From NCBI GenBank assembly GCA_037042915.1, contig CM073197.1:2294001-2358000 (forward strand): 64,000 nt of DNA, read 5' to 3'. Below are positions 47,470 through 57,681 of this stretch, piece by piece. Position numbers and translations under genes: made by a program. Position 1 is the first letter of the stretch, and every line of letters starts with the position of its first letter. The notes beneath the pieces were generated by a model. The model ran no database searches, had not been told where the DNA came from, and saw nothing but the letters and a program-made list of their open reading frames with translations. This stretch comes from Auricularia sp. M13. Lineage: Eukaryota; Basidiomycota; Agaricomycetes; Auriculariales; Auriculariaceae.

Positions 47470-49882
47470 ATGGCATCTTCGCACAAGACTGTGCGCTGGG
47501 ATGGTTGACCTCGCAGAGTGTTGTGCTGAAGCTGTTGCAGAACGCGCCTCAGACGCTGCAGCAGGCGCAGACGGCGGCGCTGCTGCAGCTCATCAACCTC
47601 AACGCGCCTGTGCCCGTGGCCGACAAGACGAGCGGCACCGTGCCCACGACTGTCTGGAAGATTCTGGTGCTGGACCAGCAGACCAAGGACGTTTTGGCGA
47701 CGGTGCTGCGCGTCCAGGACCTGCGCGATGTCGGCGTGACGCTGCATGTGTGAGTGTATAGTACTGCCCGTCTGCGGGCTTAACACATTGAATATCCCAG
47801 GCAACTGCACTCTGCGCGCCCGCCGCTGCCAGACGTGCCCGCGGTGTACTTTGTCGCGCCGACGCTGGCCAACGTGCGGCGAATAGCGGACGACCTGAGC
47901 AAGGGCCTGTACGAGCGCTTCCACCTGTCCTTCTGCGAGCCGCTGCCGCGCGCGCTGCTCGAGGAGCTCGCGGACGCCGTCGCGCGCGAGGACACGGCCG
48001 AGCTCGTCGCGCAGGTGCTCGACCAGTACCTTTCCTTCCTCTCGCCCTCGCCCGCGCTCTTCTCGCTCCTCCCGCCCAACGCGCCCTCGCCGCCCGCCCA
48101 GGCCGGCGCACCCGCCGCGCCCCCCGCGCCGCTCGCGGGCCATTCGGCGTACCATGTCTTCAACTCGCCCGCGTCGACCGAGCAGGTCATCGAGGAGGAG
48201 GTCGACCGCGTCGCCGCTGGCCTCTTTAGCGTCATTGCCACCATGGGTGCGGATCCCAGTTTCTTTCAGTTATTTTTATGCATAGTATCTGACACTGCCG
48301 CAGGACAAGTACCCTACATTCGCAGCCCGCGGGGCAACGCCGCCGAGATGATCGCGCGCAAGCTCGACGCGCGCATACGCGACGCCATCCTCTCGTCCGC
48401 GCGGAACCCCGGCGCGGCCGGCGCGCTGTTCGCCAGCGACTCGGCGACGGTGTCGACTTTGCAGCGGCCGCGTGCGTACCGCGCTCCGCTGGCTCTTTTT
48501 GATGCTTGCTCACACATCCTTCGCTCGCAGTGCTGCTGCTGCTCGACCGCAACATCGACCTGGTGCCGATGCTCAGCCACGGCTGGACGTACCAGGCGCT
48601 CGTGCACGACTGCCTCGACATGAAGCTCAACCGCGTCGTCGTGACGCAGCCGCAGAAGCGCGCGTACGACCTCGACTCGAAGGACTTCTTCTGGGCCAAG
48701 AACGCGGCGAACCCGTTCCCGCAGGTCGCGGAGGACATCGATGTCGAGCTGAACAAGTACAAGCAGGATGCGGCGGAGATCACGCGCGCGACGGGCGTCA
48801 GCGACTTCAACGATGTGTCGCAGCTGTATGCTGGCTTTTCATCCTGCTTTTCTTTCTTTCTTGACTGGCACTGATTATCATACCTTTTCTGGGTAGGGAT
48901 GTGGGATCCAACGCAGCGCATTTGAAGACTGCGATTACTGCCCTGCCGGAGCTGACGGCGCGGAAGGCGACCCTGGACACGCACATGAACCTTGCGACTG
49001 CCCTGTTGGCTGACATCAAGGAGCGGTCGCTGGACGAACTGTTCAGCATCGAGGAAAACATCGCCAAGCAGACCCCGCAGTCCATCCTGGAAATCGTACG
49101 CGGTGCGAAGGCAGATATACACCCTAATGCGGAGGACAAGCTGCGGCTCGTCATCGTGTACTTCTTGTCTGTGCCCGACAATGTGCTCTCGAAGGAGGAT
49201 GTCAACGAACTCGAGAAGGCGCTCAAGGAGGCTGGTGCTGATACTTCTGCGTTCGAGTTCGTACGGAAGTGAGTGTTTAATCCGTTTCGTTGGTCTGTCA
49301 GAATTTTGCTCATGCTTCCTAGGACTCGCGAAATCAGCAGGATGACGGCACCGGGTGCCCTTGGAGGAACTGCGACGCCCGTTATAGGCGGCCAGCAGGG
49401 CGCTGAGCTATTCCGTGGCTTCAACGCTTTCAGTCGGGTGGGTTTGCACGAGACCATCCAGTCTGCTGGTTAACGACAGGTTCCAGCAGCTTACAGAAGG
49501 TCTGAAAGATCGCGGGTTCGACAACATCTTGTCGGGCGTGAAGAACCTGCTGCCAGTCAACAAGCTCCTGCCCGCGACGCGGCTGACCGAGGCGGTCATG
49601 GACCCGGCGGGCGCGAGCACGCAGTCGCTGCAGGAGACGGACGACTACCTGTTCCTCGACCCGCGGCTGCCGCGCGCGGCCGCGGGGAACGCGCCCCGCG
49701 CGAAGCGCATGGCGTTCCACGACGGCGTGGTATTTATGGTCGGCGGCGCGGGCTATGTGGAGTACGGCAATATCGAGGAGTGGGCGAAACGCACCGGGCG
49801 CCGCGTCACGTATGGTGGCACGGAGATCCTCGACCCCGGAGGCTTCTTGAAGGTGCTGTCTACTCTGGGCAAGGGCCAGTGA
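47470..49882 (+). CDS. SLY1: Sec1/Munc18-family protein SLY1 (ER-Golgi vesicle fusion)
   Basis: This SM protein binds syntaxin-5-type SNAREs in ER-Golgi transport. Exon 1 encodes MASSHKT. A 50-nt intron (47491-47540) joins it in phase to [20 protein letters not shown], the SLY1-type N-terminus. Domain 1 continues [32 protein letters not shown]. Later blocks are [47 protein letters not shown] and [20 protein letters not shown]. The C-terminus has [23 protein letters not shown] and the strands [20 protein letters not shown], and ends STLGKGQ. About seven exons are needed, all in phase. Confidence 0.9.
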
Positions 49883-50231
49883 GCCTTTATGCACAGCCCA
49901 GCGCCGGTATTTGTGTTGTGTGAGTCTCTTTTTGGACGACGAGCGAACGTGCGCGCTCACGGCTTGCTGGCAGACTTCGGAGATACATAGAATTCTTTTG
50001 CGTTTGTTTTTCGCTCACACGTCTTCCTTTCCTTGTTGGGTGCTCAGGAGTCAACACGACCCGGAGACGCGCGATCTGGAACTGTCGAGACCATGTCTAT
50101 CGTTCAGGTGCGGACTACCCAGAGAGGACACTCAGAATACAGCGCGCAGGTGATGGTACAGCGGGACCTGAGACGACACGGGACTTCGAAACGGCAGCGC
50201 TGAGTTCAGTACGATTCCTCCTCCTCCTCCT
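49883..50231. other. Convergent spacer
   Basis: This holds the 3' flanks of SLY1 and the small minus-strand gene. Nothing else is recognised. Confidence 0.45.
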
Positions 50232-50505
50232 CTATTTGCCCTTGGCGCCCTTGGCGGGGCCCTTCGCCGCCTGCGTCGGTGTCGGGGCGGGGGACGCCTT
50301 GGCAGCGCCGCCGGCCGGGGTAGGCTTAGCCTGTGTATCTGCCGTGAGCATGAAACCCCCACGGACGACACTGTACTTGCCTGAGTGGGCTGCGGCGGGC
50401 TCGTGGCCTTCTTGGGGGCGCCTTTCGATCCTGGAGGAGCGATGAGCAACATTCCTCACATGGCGACGACCACGACGACAGTCACGACGCACCTTTGCTT
50501 GCCAT
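50232..50505 (-). CDS. Tiny Ala/Pro/Lys-rich protein of unknown function
   Basis: Three short exons with good splice sites encode about 53 residues: MASKGSKGAPKKATSPPQPT, then QAKPTPAGGAAKASPAPTPT, then QAAKGPAKGAKGK. The composition (Ala, Pro, Lys, Gly) and the repeated PT/AKG units resemble histone-H1-like or ribosome-associated tails. No family is recognised. The intron ends are GTGCGT...CTCCAG and GCAAGT...ACACAG; the second uses the rarer GC donor, or the exon border is slightly off. It sits at the edge of the repeat region. Confidence 0.5.
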
Positions 50506-50689
50506 GAATGCTGCTGCTGGGGGTGGGAACGAGCTGAGAGTGTGTCTTGTTCTGGTCTTTGCTCTGCTGCTCGCGCTGCGTCTTTTATACCACCCTGCGG
50601 AGGGCTCGGGTCGCTTTTCCGGCGTGGCGTGCTGGCTGCTCATGCGTTGGCAGCGGCGGAAGCGCGACGCCATAGGGCCACGGTGGTGC

Positions 50690-52388
50690 ACGGGCCCTTG
50701 CGGTTTCCTGTTGCGTCGCGGGGCCTGCCGCATCGGGCGCATCGTCCCTCGCGCCTGCTCGCATCGCGCTTCCATCTGCTGCGCAGAGTGTAATCGAGAA
50801 CCGCCTGGAGCTTGGAGTCTGCTGGACGGGCTATCCTCGTCACTCGAACTGTGCTGCTTTTGGTTGTCAATGTGGCCGTCCCGAATCCGAGTCCTCCCGC
50901 GCCCGAACGTGGTGCCAACGAGCTCGTCTTACTTTGTCCCTCTTCTGGCAGTTACCCATTCGACTCAGCTCGTATCCATACCGGCATACATTGCTGAGGT
51001 ACGACTAAAACAACTCCATGCAGAAACAACTTTATCCAATCGGCACATTCACTCGTACGGCCGTGCGAACGGCCTGGCATAGACCGCCGTAGTCCTGAGT
51101 TCCTCCTCACTCATGCCTGAGATGGCTTTACGCAGCTGTAGCAAAGCCTCTGTTGCTGTTGGCCTATTAGCCGGATTGACGGCTATCATCCGTCGCACGA
51201 TATCTGTGAGAACGCTAGGGAGGTTTTGAACCTGAGGATAGAGTGAGCTCGAGAAACAATACGGCGGAGAACGAACAGGTAACCCCCAGACATAATGCCC
51301 AAGTTGCCATACATCGGTGCAAAAGGGCGAATAGGGATGCGGATGCTCCATTTCGGGCGCAATGTATCTCGCATATGTCTGCGCGGTGCCGGCTGGAAGT
51401 CCAGTTACAACATGCGTTTCGGGAGCGGATCCTGCCTCGTAGCACACGGCAAGCTCGAAGTCGATCATGTAAAGCTTTAACGGGAATAACGACCTGAAAG
51501 GACGAGCGGGCTTGCTGAAAGAGCCTGTTTCCATGCTACTGTCCGGCCCGTAACCAACGAAGTTTCCCACGATGTTGTCCTGGTATATGTCCTGAGGAGA
51601 CATTAGACGACGAATATACGGAAGTCAGGGGCATACGCGATGAGCAACAAGGCGTTCATGACAAAAGGCTACGGCCTTGCGGAAATCAGCAGAGTCTCAG
51701 CATCAAAGAGTAAAGCTCGCACCTCGAACAACTGTACAACTGTTGTTAATACATCCCTAATATTCTCGAAATCCCAGATATATGAGGGATCGTTATTTCC
51801 GAGCAGAGGAAATATGGCAAATGTCACATCCTCGAGAGACAGCCACTGCAGGACTGGGACACAGTGATTGCCGATGACAGATGCCACATTCCCGCTCGCG
51901 ATGCGCTCGAGCGCGCGCTTGTGGTCGGCGCCGCTTTCACCGATGGATATAATCCGTATCAAAACGTCTCTGCCGTCGATCGTGCGAGCTGGGCAAAGGA
52001 TTGGACGCTGAGGCGCGTTAATAGGTTAAGGGTAACTGATTCGAGCCTTACAGAGTACACAAACTCAGGCCTGTTGCCGGTGTCCTCTGCCCATTGGTAG
52101 ACAAATCCATCTGGAGCCCTGGTGCGCGTGTCCGGAGGCACCCACATACCAATCTGTTCGGGCTCGGCGACCCAGAGCGTGTAGCCGTGCTCGACAAAGA
52201 AAGTCTCGAATCTGTCCCACAACGTCCGTGGATGTGTTTCTATAATATCCGGGCATGCCCGCCGCAGAGCTTCGATGGTCGAAGGAAAGTCCTGCATCCT
52301 GCTGGAAGACAAAGCGGAGTGGGTCGCAACAGAGCAAGCCCAACCGAGGCAGTGTTTACCAATGTTTGCAAAGATACAAACTTCCACC
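50690..52388. repeat. Tandem duplication unit A (contains kinase-like gene A)
   Basis: This unit is highly similar to 52620-54476. Similarity starts in the noncoding block near 50690, runs through the complete gene at 51049-52297 and its leader, and fades beyond about 52388. Unit B carries about 100 bp extra between the noncoding block and the gene stop. A, B and the block at 56555-57220 share the noncoding part. Confidence 0.85.
51049..52297 (-). CDS. Atypical protein kinase-like protein, copy A
   Basis: Five exons (52052-52297, 51723-52007, 51637-51675, 51277-51591, 51049-51231) give 355 aa. The family is the Agaricomycete-expanded kinase-like group that starts with a segment such as LWDRFETFFVEHGYTLW. 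Its N-lobe is reduced: PARTIDGRDVLIRIISIGE has Arg where kinases keep the ATP-binding Lys, and there is no glycine loop. The C-lobe keeps AFCHERLVAHRD...DNIV (HRD loop, split by an intron) and YMIDFELAV (DFE replacing DFG). IAPEM (APE-like), DVWQLGHYV and the ending NPANRPTATEALLQLRKAIS follow. Activity is uncertain and could be pseudokinase. The fourth intron is 45 nt and open in frame. Confidence 0.85.
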
Positions 52389-52619
52389 GGCTGCTATACA
52401 GTGCCCTAGGGTTATTCAGGTGAAGCAATACACTGTATGGAGTGCACTAATTGAGCATTCTGAGAACATCGGAGCGCTGCACAGTGCACACTGAGCGGAT
52501 ACAGCGTCGGATGCATTCGATTCCGATGCGTCTCGCCTTCCAGAGTCCAGACAGTTCAACACACGTCGCAAACTCGTGGAGGTGCATATACAGCATGATA
52601 CTCACACTAAGGCGTATAT

Positions 52620-54476
52620 GGTGCACGGACCCTCGCCGGAGGATGCGGTTTCAACCTGTTGCGTCGCAGAGCCTGCCGGATCGGGCGCATCCGAGTCGTC
52701 CCTCGCGCTATTTTCCGATTCCGACGCTGCTCGTAACACGCTTCCATCTGCTGCGCAGAGTGGAATCGAGAACCGCCTGGAGCTTGGAGTCTGCTGGACG
52801 GGCTATCCTCGTCACTCGAACTGTGCTGCTTTTGGTTGTCAATGTGGCCGTCCCGAATCCGAGTCCTCCCGCGCCCGAACGTGGTGCCAACGAGCTCGTC
52901 TTACTTTGTCCCACTTCTGGCCGTTACCCATTCAACTGAACTCGTTTCTTGCTGAGGTACGACCAAAACGACTCAATAAACAACTTCATCAAATTCCCGT
53001 TCGTTCTGCTCAGATCCAGTTGCTCGAAAAACGCAATCAGCTTTAAAAAGAGTCCTCGAACACGGTTCCAAAACGAGCTTGCGGCAAAGGGTCAGGTATG
53101 AACATTAGGCAACCGATAGCGCGGCACATTCACTCGTATGGCCGCGCGAACGGCGTGGCATAAACCGCCGTAGTCCTCAGTTCCTCCTCACTCATGCTTG
53201 AGATGGCTTTACGCAGCTCTAGCAAAGCCTCTGTTGCTGTTGGCCTATTAGCCGGATTGACGGCTATCATCCGTCGCACGATATCCGTGAGAACGCTAGG
53301 GAGGTTTTGAACCTGAGGATAGAGTTAGCTCGAGCAATAATACGGCTGTGAACGAACAGGTAACCCCCAAACATAATGCCCAAGTTGCCATACATCGGTG
53401 CAAAAGGGCGAATAGGGATGCGGATGCTCCATTTCGGGCGCAATGTATCTCGCATATGTCTGCGCGGTGCCGGCTGGAAGTCCAGTTACAACATGCGTTT
53501 CGGGAGCGGATCCTGCCTCGTAGCACACGGCAAGCTCGAAGTCGATCATGTAAAGCTTGAACGGGAATAACGACCTGAAAGGACGAGCGGGCTTGCTGAA
53601 AGAGCCTGTCCCTCTGCTAGTGTCCGGCCCGTAACCAACGAAGTTTCCCACAATGTTGTCCTCGTATATGTCCTGAGGAGGCATCAGACGACGAATATAG
53701 GGAAGTCAGGGGCATACGCGATGAGCGACGAGGCGTTCATGACAAAACGCTACGGCCTTGCGGAAATCAGCAGTCTTCTCAGCTGACAGCAACAAAGAGT
53801 GAAGCTCGCACCTCGAACAACTGTACAACTGTTGCTAATACATCCCTAATATCCTCGAAATCCCAGAGATAGGAGGGATCTTTATTTCCGAGCAGAGGAA
53901 ATATGGCAAATGTCACATCCTCGAGAGACAGCCACTGCAGGACTGGGATACAGTGATTGCCGATGACAGATGCCACATTCCCGCTCGCGATGCGCTCGAG
54001 CGCGCGCTTGTGGTCGGCGCCGCTTTCACCGATGGATATAATTCGTATCAAAACGTCTCTGCCGTCAATAGAGCGAGCTGGGCAAAGGATTGGACGCTGA
54101 GGCGCGTTAATAGGTTAAGGGTAAATGATTCGAGCCTTACGGTGTACACAAACGCAGGCTTGTGGCCGGTGTTCTCTGCCCATTGGTAGACAAATCCATC
54201 TGGAGCCCTGTTGCGCGTGTCCGGAGGCACCCACATACCAATCTGTTCGGGCTCGGCGACCCAGAGCGTGTAGCCGTGCTCGACAAAGAAAGTCTCGAAT
54301 CTGTCCCATAACGTCCGAGGATGTGTTTCTATAATATCCGGGCATGCGCGCCGCAGAGCCTCAATGGTCGAAGGAAAGTCCTGCATCCTGCTGGAAGACA
54401 AAGCGGAGCAGGTCGCAACTGAGCAAGCCGAACGAGGTAGTGTTTACTACTGTTTGCAAAATACAAACTTCCAACT
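52620..54476. repeat. Tandem duplication unit B (contains kinase-like gene B)
   Basis: This is the direct copy of unit A, offset by about 1.9-2.1 kb. The coding exons match A in length one for one. The noncoding left part is closest to the third partial copy at 56555-57220. Confidence 0.85.
53130..54386 (-). CDS. Atypical protein kinase-like protein, copy B
   Basis: Exons 54141-54386, 53812-54096, 53718-53756, 53358-53672 and 53130-53312 have the same lengths as copy A and give 355 aa. The protein differs from A at scattered residues only (for example DTSRGTG for DSSMETG, and NKDPSYLWDFED for NNDPSYIWDFEN). The same HRD, DFE and Arg-for-Lys features are present. Its fourth intron contains a stop codon, which confirms that the equivalent open stretch in copy A is an intron. 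Both copies look intact, so selection has probably acted on both since a recent duplication. Confidence 0.85.
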
Positions 54477-55473
54477 CGGTACCGGCTTGAAGCTGGTTCT
54501 CCAAAAGAGGTGTGGGGGCTGGACCGTTGATACCGTATCATTACAACACCCAGGAGCTTAACGTAGGACACTGAACGATAAGGAATCCCATCACGCATGC
54601 CTAGGGATGTGGGATTCAGACTGGCAGCGCGCCTTGCTCCGACGCTGGTTCACTGGCAATGAACCTCCACGAGGTTGGCCGTGTCAAACAGCGAGTGACG
54701 CAGTGTATAAGGGGATGAGACCGCCCCGTATGCTCCCACAGGATCTGGCCTCTCAGAATTCTAGGCGCATGGCACATGTGCACAGCACGGGCCTCTGTCA
54801 CGGCGCCCATGACTTCTCCCGCAGTTCTTTTCGGTGTTTCCACAACTAAGTATGTGCTTCTGTCAACTGTCACGAGGGTGCTTGAGTACACAGGCCAATA
54901 ACAAGCTTGCCGCGATTCACCATAAGTACAATGCATGAGTCCAGTTCCGTCTGTCGACGGTTTCCCTCGTCTCATCCAGTCGACCTCATCCTAGTCGCCG
55001 ATGTCCGGATATCCGCCAAACCTTGCCAACTTTCCTCCCAAGCCACCAGGGGAAAATGCTCGGGTCCTGCGGAAGTACAGGGTCGGCACTTACTATGTTG
55101 GCGAGCGCTGGAGCGGCACTACGCAGCATGACCGTGTATCCCAGGTACGAGGCCTCGTGTGGACCCTTAACGCGTAGTCTGATACTATAACCTCAGCAAC
55201 TCGTCTATCATCTCACTTTCCAGAACGGTGTAACCCTGCCGTTTCGCTACAATCAGTTGACTGCGGTGTGAGCTGTCACCTCTTCGCTTACTATGCATCG
55301 AGGGATTGATCTATGCAACAGGCACATCAATACTCCCCTGACGAACTCGCCTTGAATCTGTCTTTCGTGTGCATCTCCTATCTGTGTCGCCCGCTCAATA
55401 AAACGTTTTGTAAAGCATACTGCCCGCGGTGATCAGATATGCCTTGAGATTCTTTTGGTCGCATCGGCCTTGG
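54477..55473. other. Spacer right of the kinase duplication
   Basis: Open frames on both strands (for example 54607-54849) lack recognisable domains. No inverted repeat was found. The promoter of kinase-like copy B must lie at its left edge. Confidence 0.35.
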
Positions 55474-55741
55474 GATTGGCCTAAGACCAGACGTTGCAAT
55501 TGTTCAGCATTTAGTTGATTGCATATTGTTACTGTAGTCCAGTGGATGCAAGTTGAACTCCTGAGTGAGGCCGATCCGCGTATGCTGCAGCACCGCATTG
55601 CAGACATCTCCCCGGAGCTCCGGCATCCCAGCTTACCTGTTACAACTTGCCTTCATGTCTCCGCGCTAATCGGCACCACTGGCAGCTGTGAGAACGCCGC
55701 CAAAGAAGTTGCTTAGCCACGCCTACGGCCGGCGGGAATGT
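55474..55741. repeat. Diverged tandem repeat, copy 1
   Basis: This begins GATTGGCCTAAGACCAG and ends near GCCGGCGGGAATG. It is clearly related over its whole length to 55882-56163, with small indels and many substitutions. Confidence 0.75.
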
Positions 55742-55881
55742 GATGGAGGAAATCTAGAACCCTGCATCACATGGTGCAATCGACCGGAATGTGGGATGCA
55801 ACTTCCATTCTCATCCGCGACGTGGGAGAGGAGCTTGGATTGGGAAATCTATGAAAATCCGGCACCACAAGCGAAGCTTGA

Positions 55882-56163
55882 GATTGGCCTAAGATCAGTC
55901 GCTGCAATTGTTCAGCATTTAGTTGATTGCATGTGACTCACTGTAGTCCGGTGGACGCAACAGTCATGAACTCCTGAGCGCGGCCGATCCGCATGTTTTG
56001 CAGCGGCGCATGCTTCTCTCCACTGAGCTCCGGCATCCCGGCTTACATCGGACGGAAAGTATGCCTTCATTTCTCCGCGTTTATCGGTACCGCTAGCAGC
56101 TGTGAGAACACCGCCAAAGAAGTTGCAGCCTGAGCTTAGCCACGCCTGCGGCCGGCGGGAATG
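55882..56163. repeat. Diverged tandem repeat, copy 2
   Basis: This is the direct copy of 55474-55741, about 408 bp away. Shared blocks include CAATTGTTCAGCATTTAGTT and GCTGTGAGAAC-CCGCCAAAG. No coding frame is conserved between the copies. Confidence 0.75.
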
Positions 56164-56173
56164 AGGGCGAGTT

Positions 56174-56336
56174 CAGGGGACCCGTACGCGGACCCGTATA
56201 CGGCCGTCTACGTTACGGCTAATACGGGTTGTGACCGTACCGTACACACCTCTCGCGAGGGCTGTGCGGTACGGTATCCGTACCCGTAATACGGGTCCCG
56301 TATTGACGGGGTTTACAGGTACGGTTGGCAGCCCTA
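56174..56336. mobile_element. CCGTA-rich foldback DNA with a hAT-like right end
   Basis: The segment is dense in ACCCGTA/TACGGGT units in both orientations and can fold on itself: GACCGTACCGTACACA pairs with TGTGCGGTACGGTAT around TCGCGAGG. The right end, CGGTTGGCAGCCCTA (56322-56336), is the inverse of TAGGGCTGCCAACCG, a typical hAT-type terminus. No matching left terminus is seen, so the left end is truncated or too diverged. Confidence 0.5.
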
Positions 56337-56554
56337 CCAACACCATTGAGCCTTTACTTCGGCCAACGATTAGATATATTATTATCAATGAGATCGACTG
56401 GTGACAACAGCGAGAGCGAGCCTCGCTTCAAGGAGGAGCTTGAAAACCGGAGGTACATAGATAAACATCGGATAAACAGACCAGTAAATACTAGAAGTCC
56501 CCGGAGTGCCGAGCCTCTGCTGCCGGCCTGGTATCACTGGACGACCGCTACCCT

Positions 56555-57220
56555 AGGTTATTCAAATGGAGCAATACGCTGTATGGAGTGTATTGATTGA
56601 GCATTCTGAGCACGTTGGACTGCTGCACACTGAGCGGATACAGCGTCGGATGCATTTGATGCCGATGCTATCGTCTCGCCCTCCAGAGTCCAGATAGCCT
56701 CGATAGCCCAGGCGTGTACGGGAATGTACCCGCGCGTTTGTTTGTTTTGTAGAAGCGCGGGTCCTGGCCAAAATTTGGTCGAACGGCTCAGTGCAACCAC
56801 TTCCAGAAGGTACTTCGAACGATTATATTCGAACGTCAAAGTCTGCGAAGGAGAGCTCGGTCCAGACAGTTCAACACACGTGTCAAACTCGTGGGAGGTG
56901 CATATAGAGTATGATCCTCACACAAGGCATATATGGTGCACGGACCCTCGCCGGAGGATGCGGTTTCAACCTGTTGCGTCGCAGGGCCTGCCGGATCGGG
57001 CGCATCCGAGTCATCACCCCGGGCCCTCGCGCCATTTTCCGATTCCGACGCTGCCCGTAACACGCTTCCATCTGCTGCGCAGAGTGGATTCAAGAACCGC
57101 CTGGAGCCTGGAGGGTGGTCGGGCTATCCTCGTCGAGCTGCTCTGCATTTGGCCGTCCCGAATCCGAGTCCTCCCGCGCCTCAACGTGGTGCCAACGAGC
57201 TCGTCTTATTTTGTCTCTCT
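56555..57220. repeat. Third, partial copy of the kinase-flanking repeat
   Basis: This is related to 52405-52940, the noncoding part between the two kinase units, starting near TTATTCAAATGGAGCAATAC and running through CTTCCATCTGCTGCGCAGAG. It carries a 165-bp extra segment at 56695-56859 and has no kinase gene attached. Confidence 0.75.
56695..56859. repeat. 165-bp insertion flanked by 7-bp direct repeats
   Basis: Compared with 52545-52560, the third repeat copy is interrupted here. GTCCAGA occurs on both sides (56688-56694 and 56860-56866) and once at the matching site near 52550. No terminal inverted repeats are seen. Confidence 0.55.
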
Positions 57221-57312
57221 TCTGACTGATACTGAATCTGCTCGACTATTTTCTGTGCCCCACTTGCCTCCTGAACTGCTCTGCTGTCTGTGACGCGTTC
57301 TCCTTGTCGTTG

Positions 57313-57681
57313 ATGGTGCTTTTGGAGCCTGTCGTCTCCCGCGACCCGCATTCGAAGCTCCGCCACTTGAAAGAGGCAAGTGCATTCACTGCGTTTGTGG
57401 AGCTTGTCAGTCCTCAGCTAGAGTATCGTTGGGCTCTTCTGGTGCTGCAGCATCGCGACGCATCGAACGGGCCCTTACACACGTCACCGCATACACTCGT
57501 ACAACGCCGTCCAGCTTCTAGACCTATGACAGTGGCCAAGGCAAAGGCCGCTGCTGCGCCGCACCACCATCGCGAGCAGCACGTCCCCGAAGCAGTCTGG
57601 CTGGTCGTGTCGTGCATCGTGCCGTCCGCGCATATGGCCCGGCTGTTCTGCGCAGCGTTTGAAGGCCATTGTAGGTCATAA
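57313..57681 (+). CDS. Lone open frame of 122 codons, doubtful gene
   Basis: A single uninterrupted frame runs from ATG 57313 to the stop at 57679-57681. It starts MVLLEPVVSRDPHSKLRHLK and has a His-rich patch (PHHHREQH) and a hydrophobic stretch VWLVVSCIVPSAHMARLF near the end. No domain is recognised and it abuts the repeat region, so it may be chance. Confidence 0.22.
   Translation: MVLLEPVVSRDPHSKLRHLKEASAFTAFVELVSPQLEYRWALLVLQHRDASNGPLHTSPHTLVQRRPASRPMTVAKAKAAAAPHHHREQHVPEAVWLVVSCIVPSAHMARLFCAAFEGHCRS

Noticed and set aside
47430-48155. 241-codon Arg-rich minus-strand frame
   Set aside because: It is antisense to SLY1 exons, which match the family in detail.
52576-53046. 156-codon plus-strand frame in the repeat block (similar to one at 56933)
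   Set aside because: The third copy interrupts or shifts the frame and composition looks random, so the block is treated as noncoding repeat.
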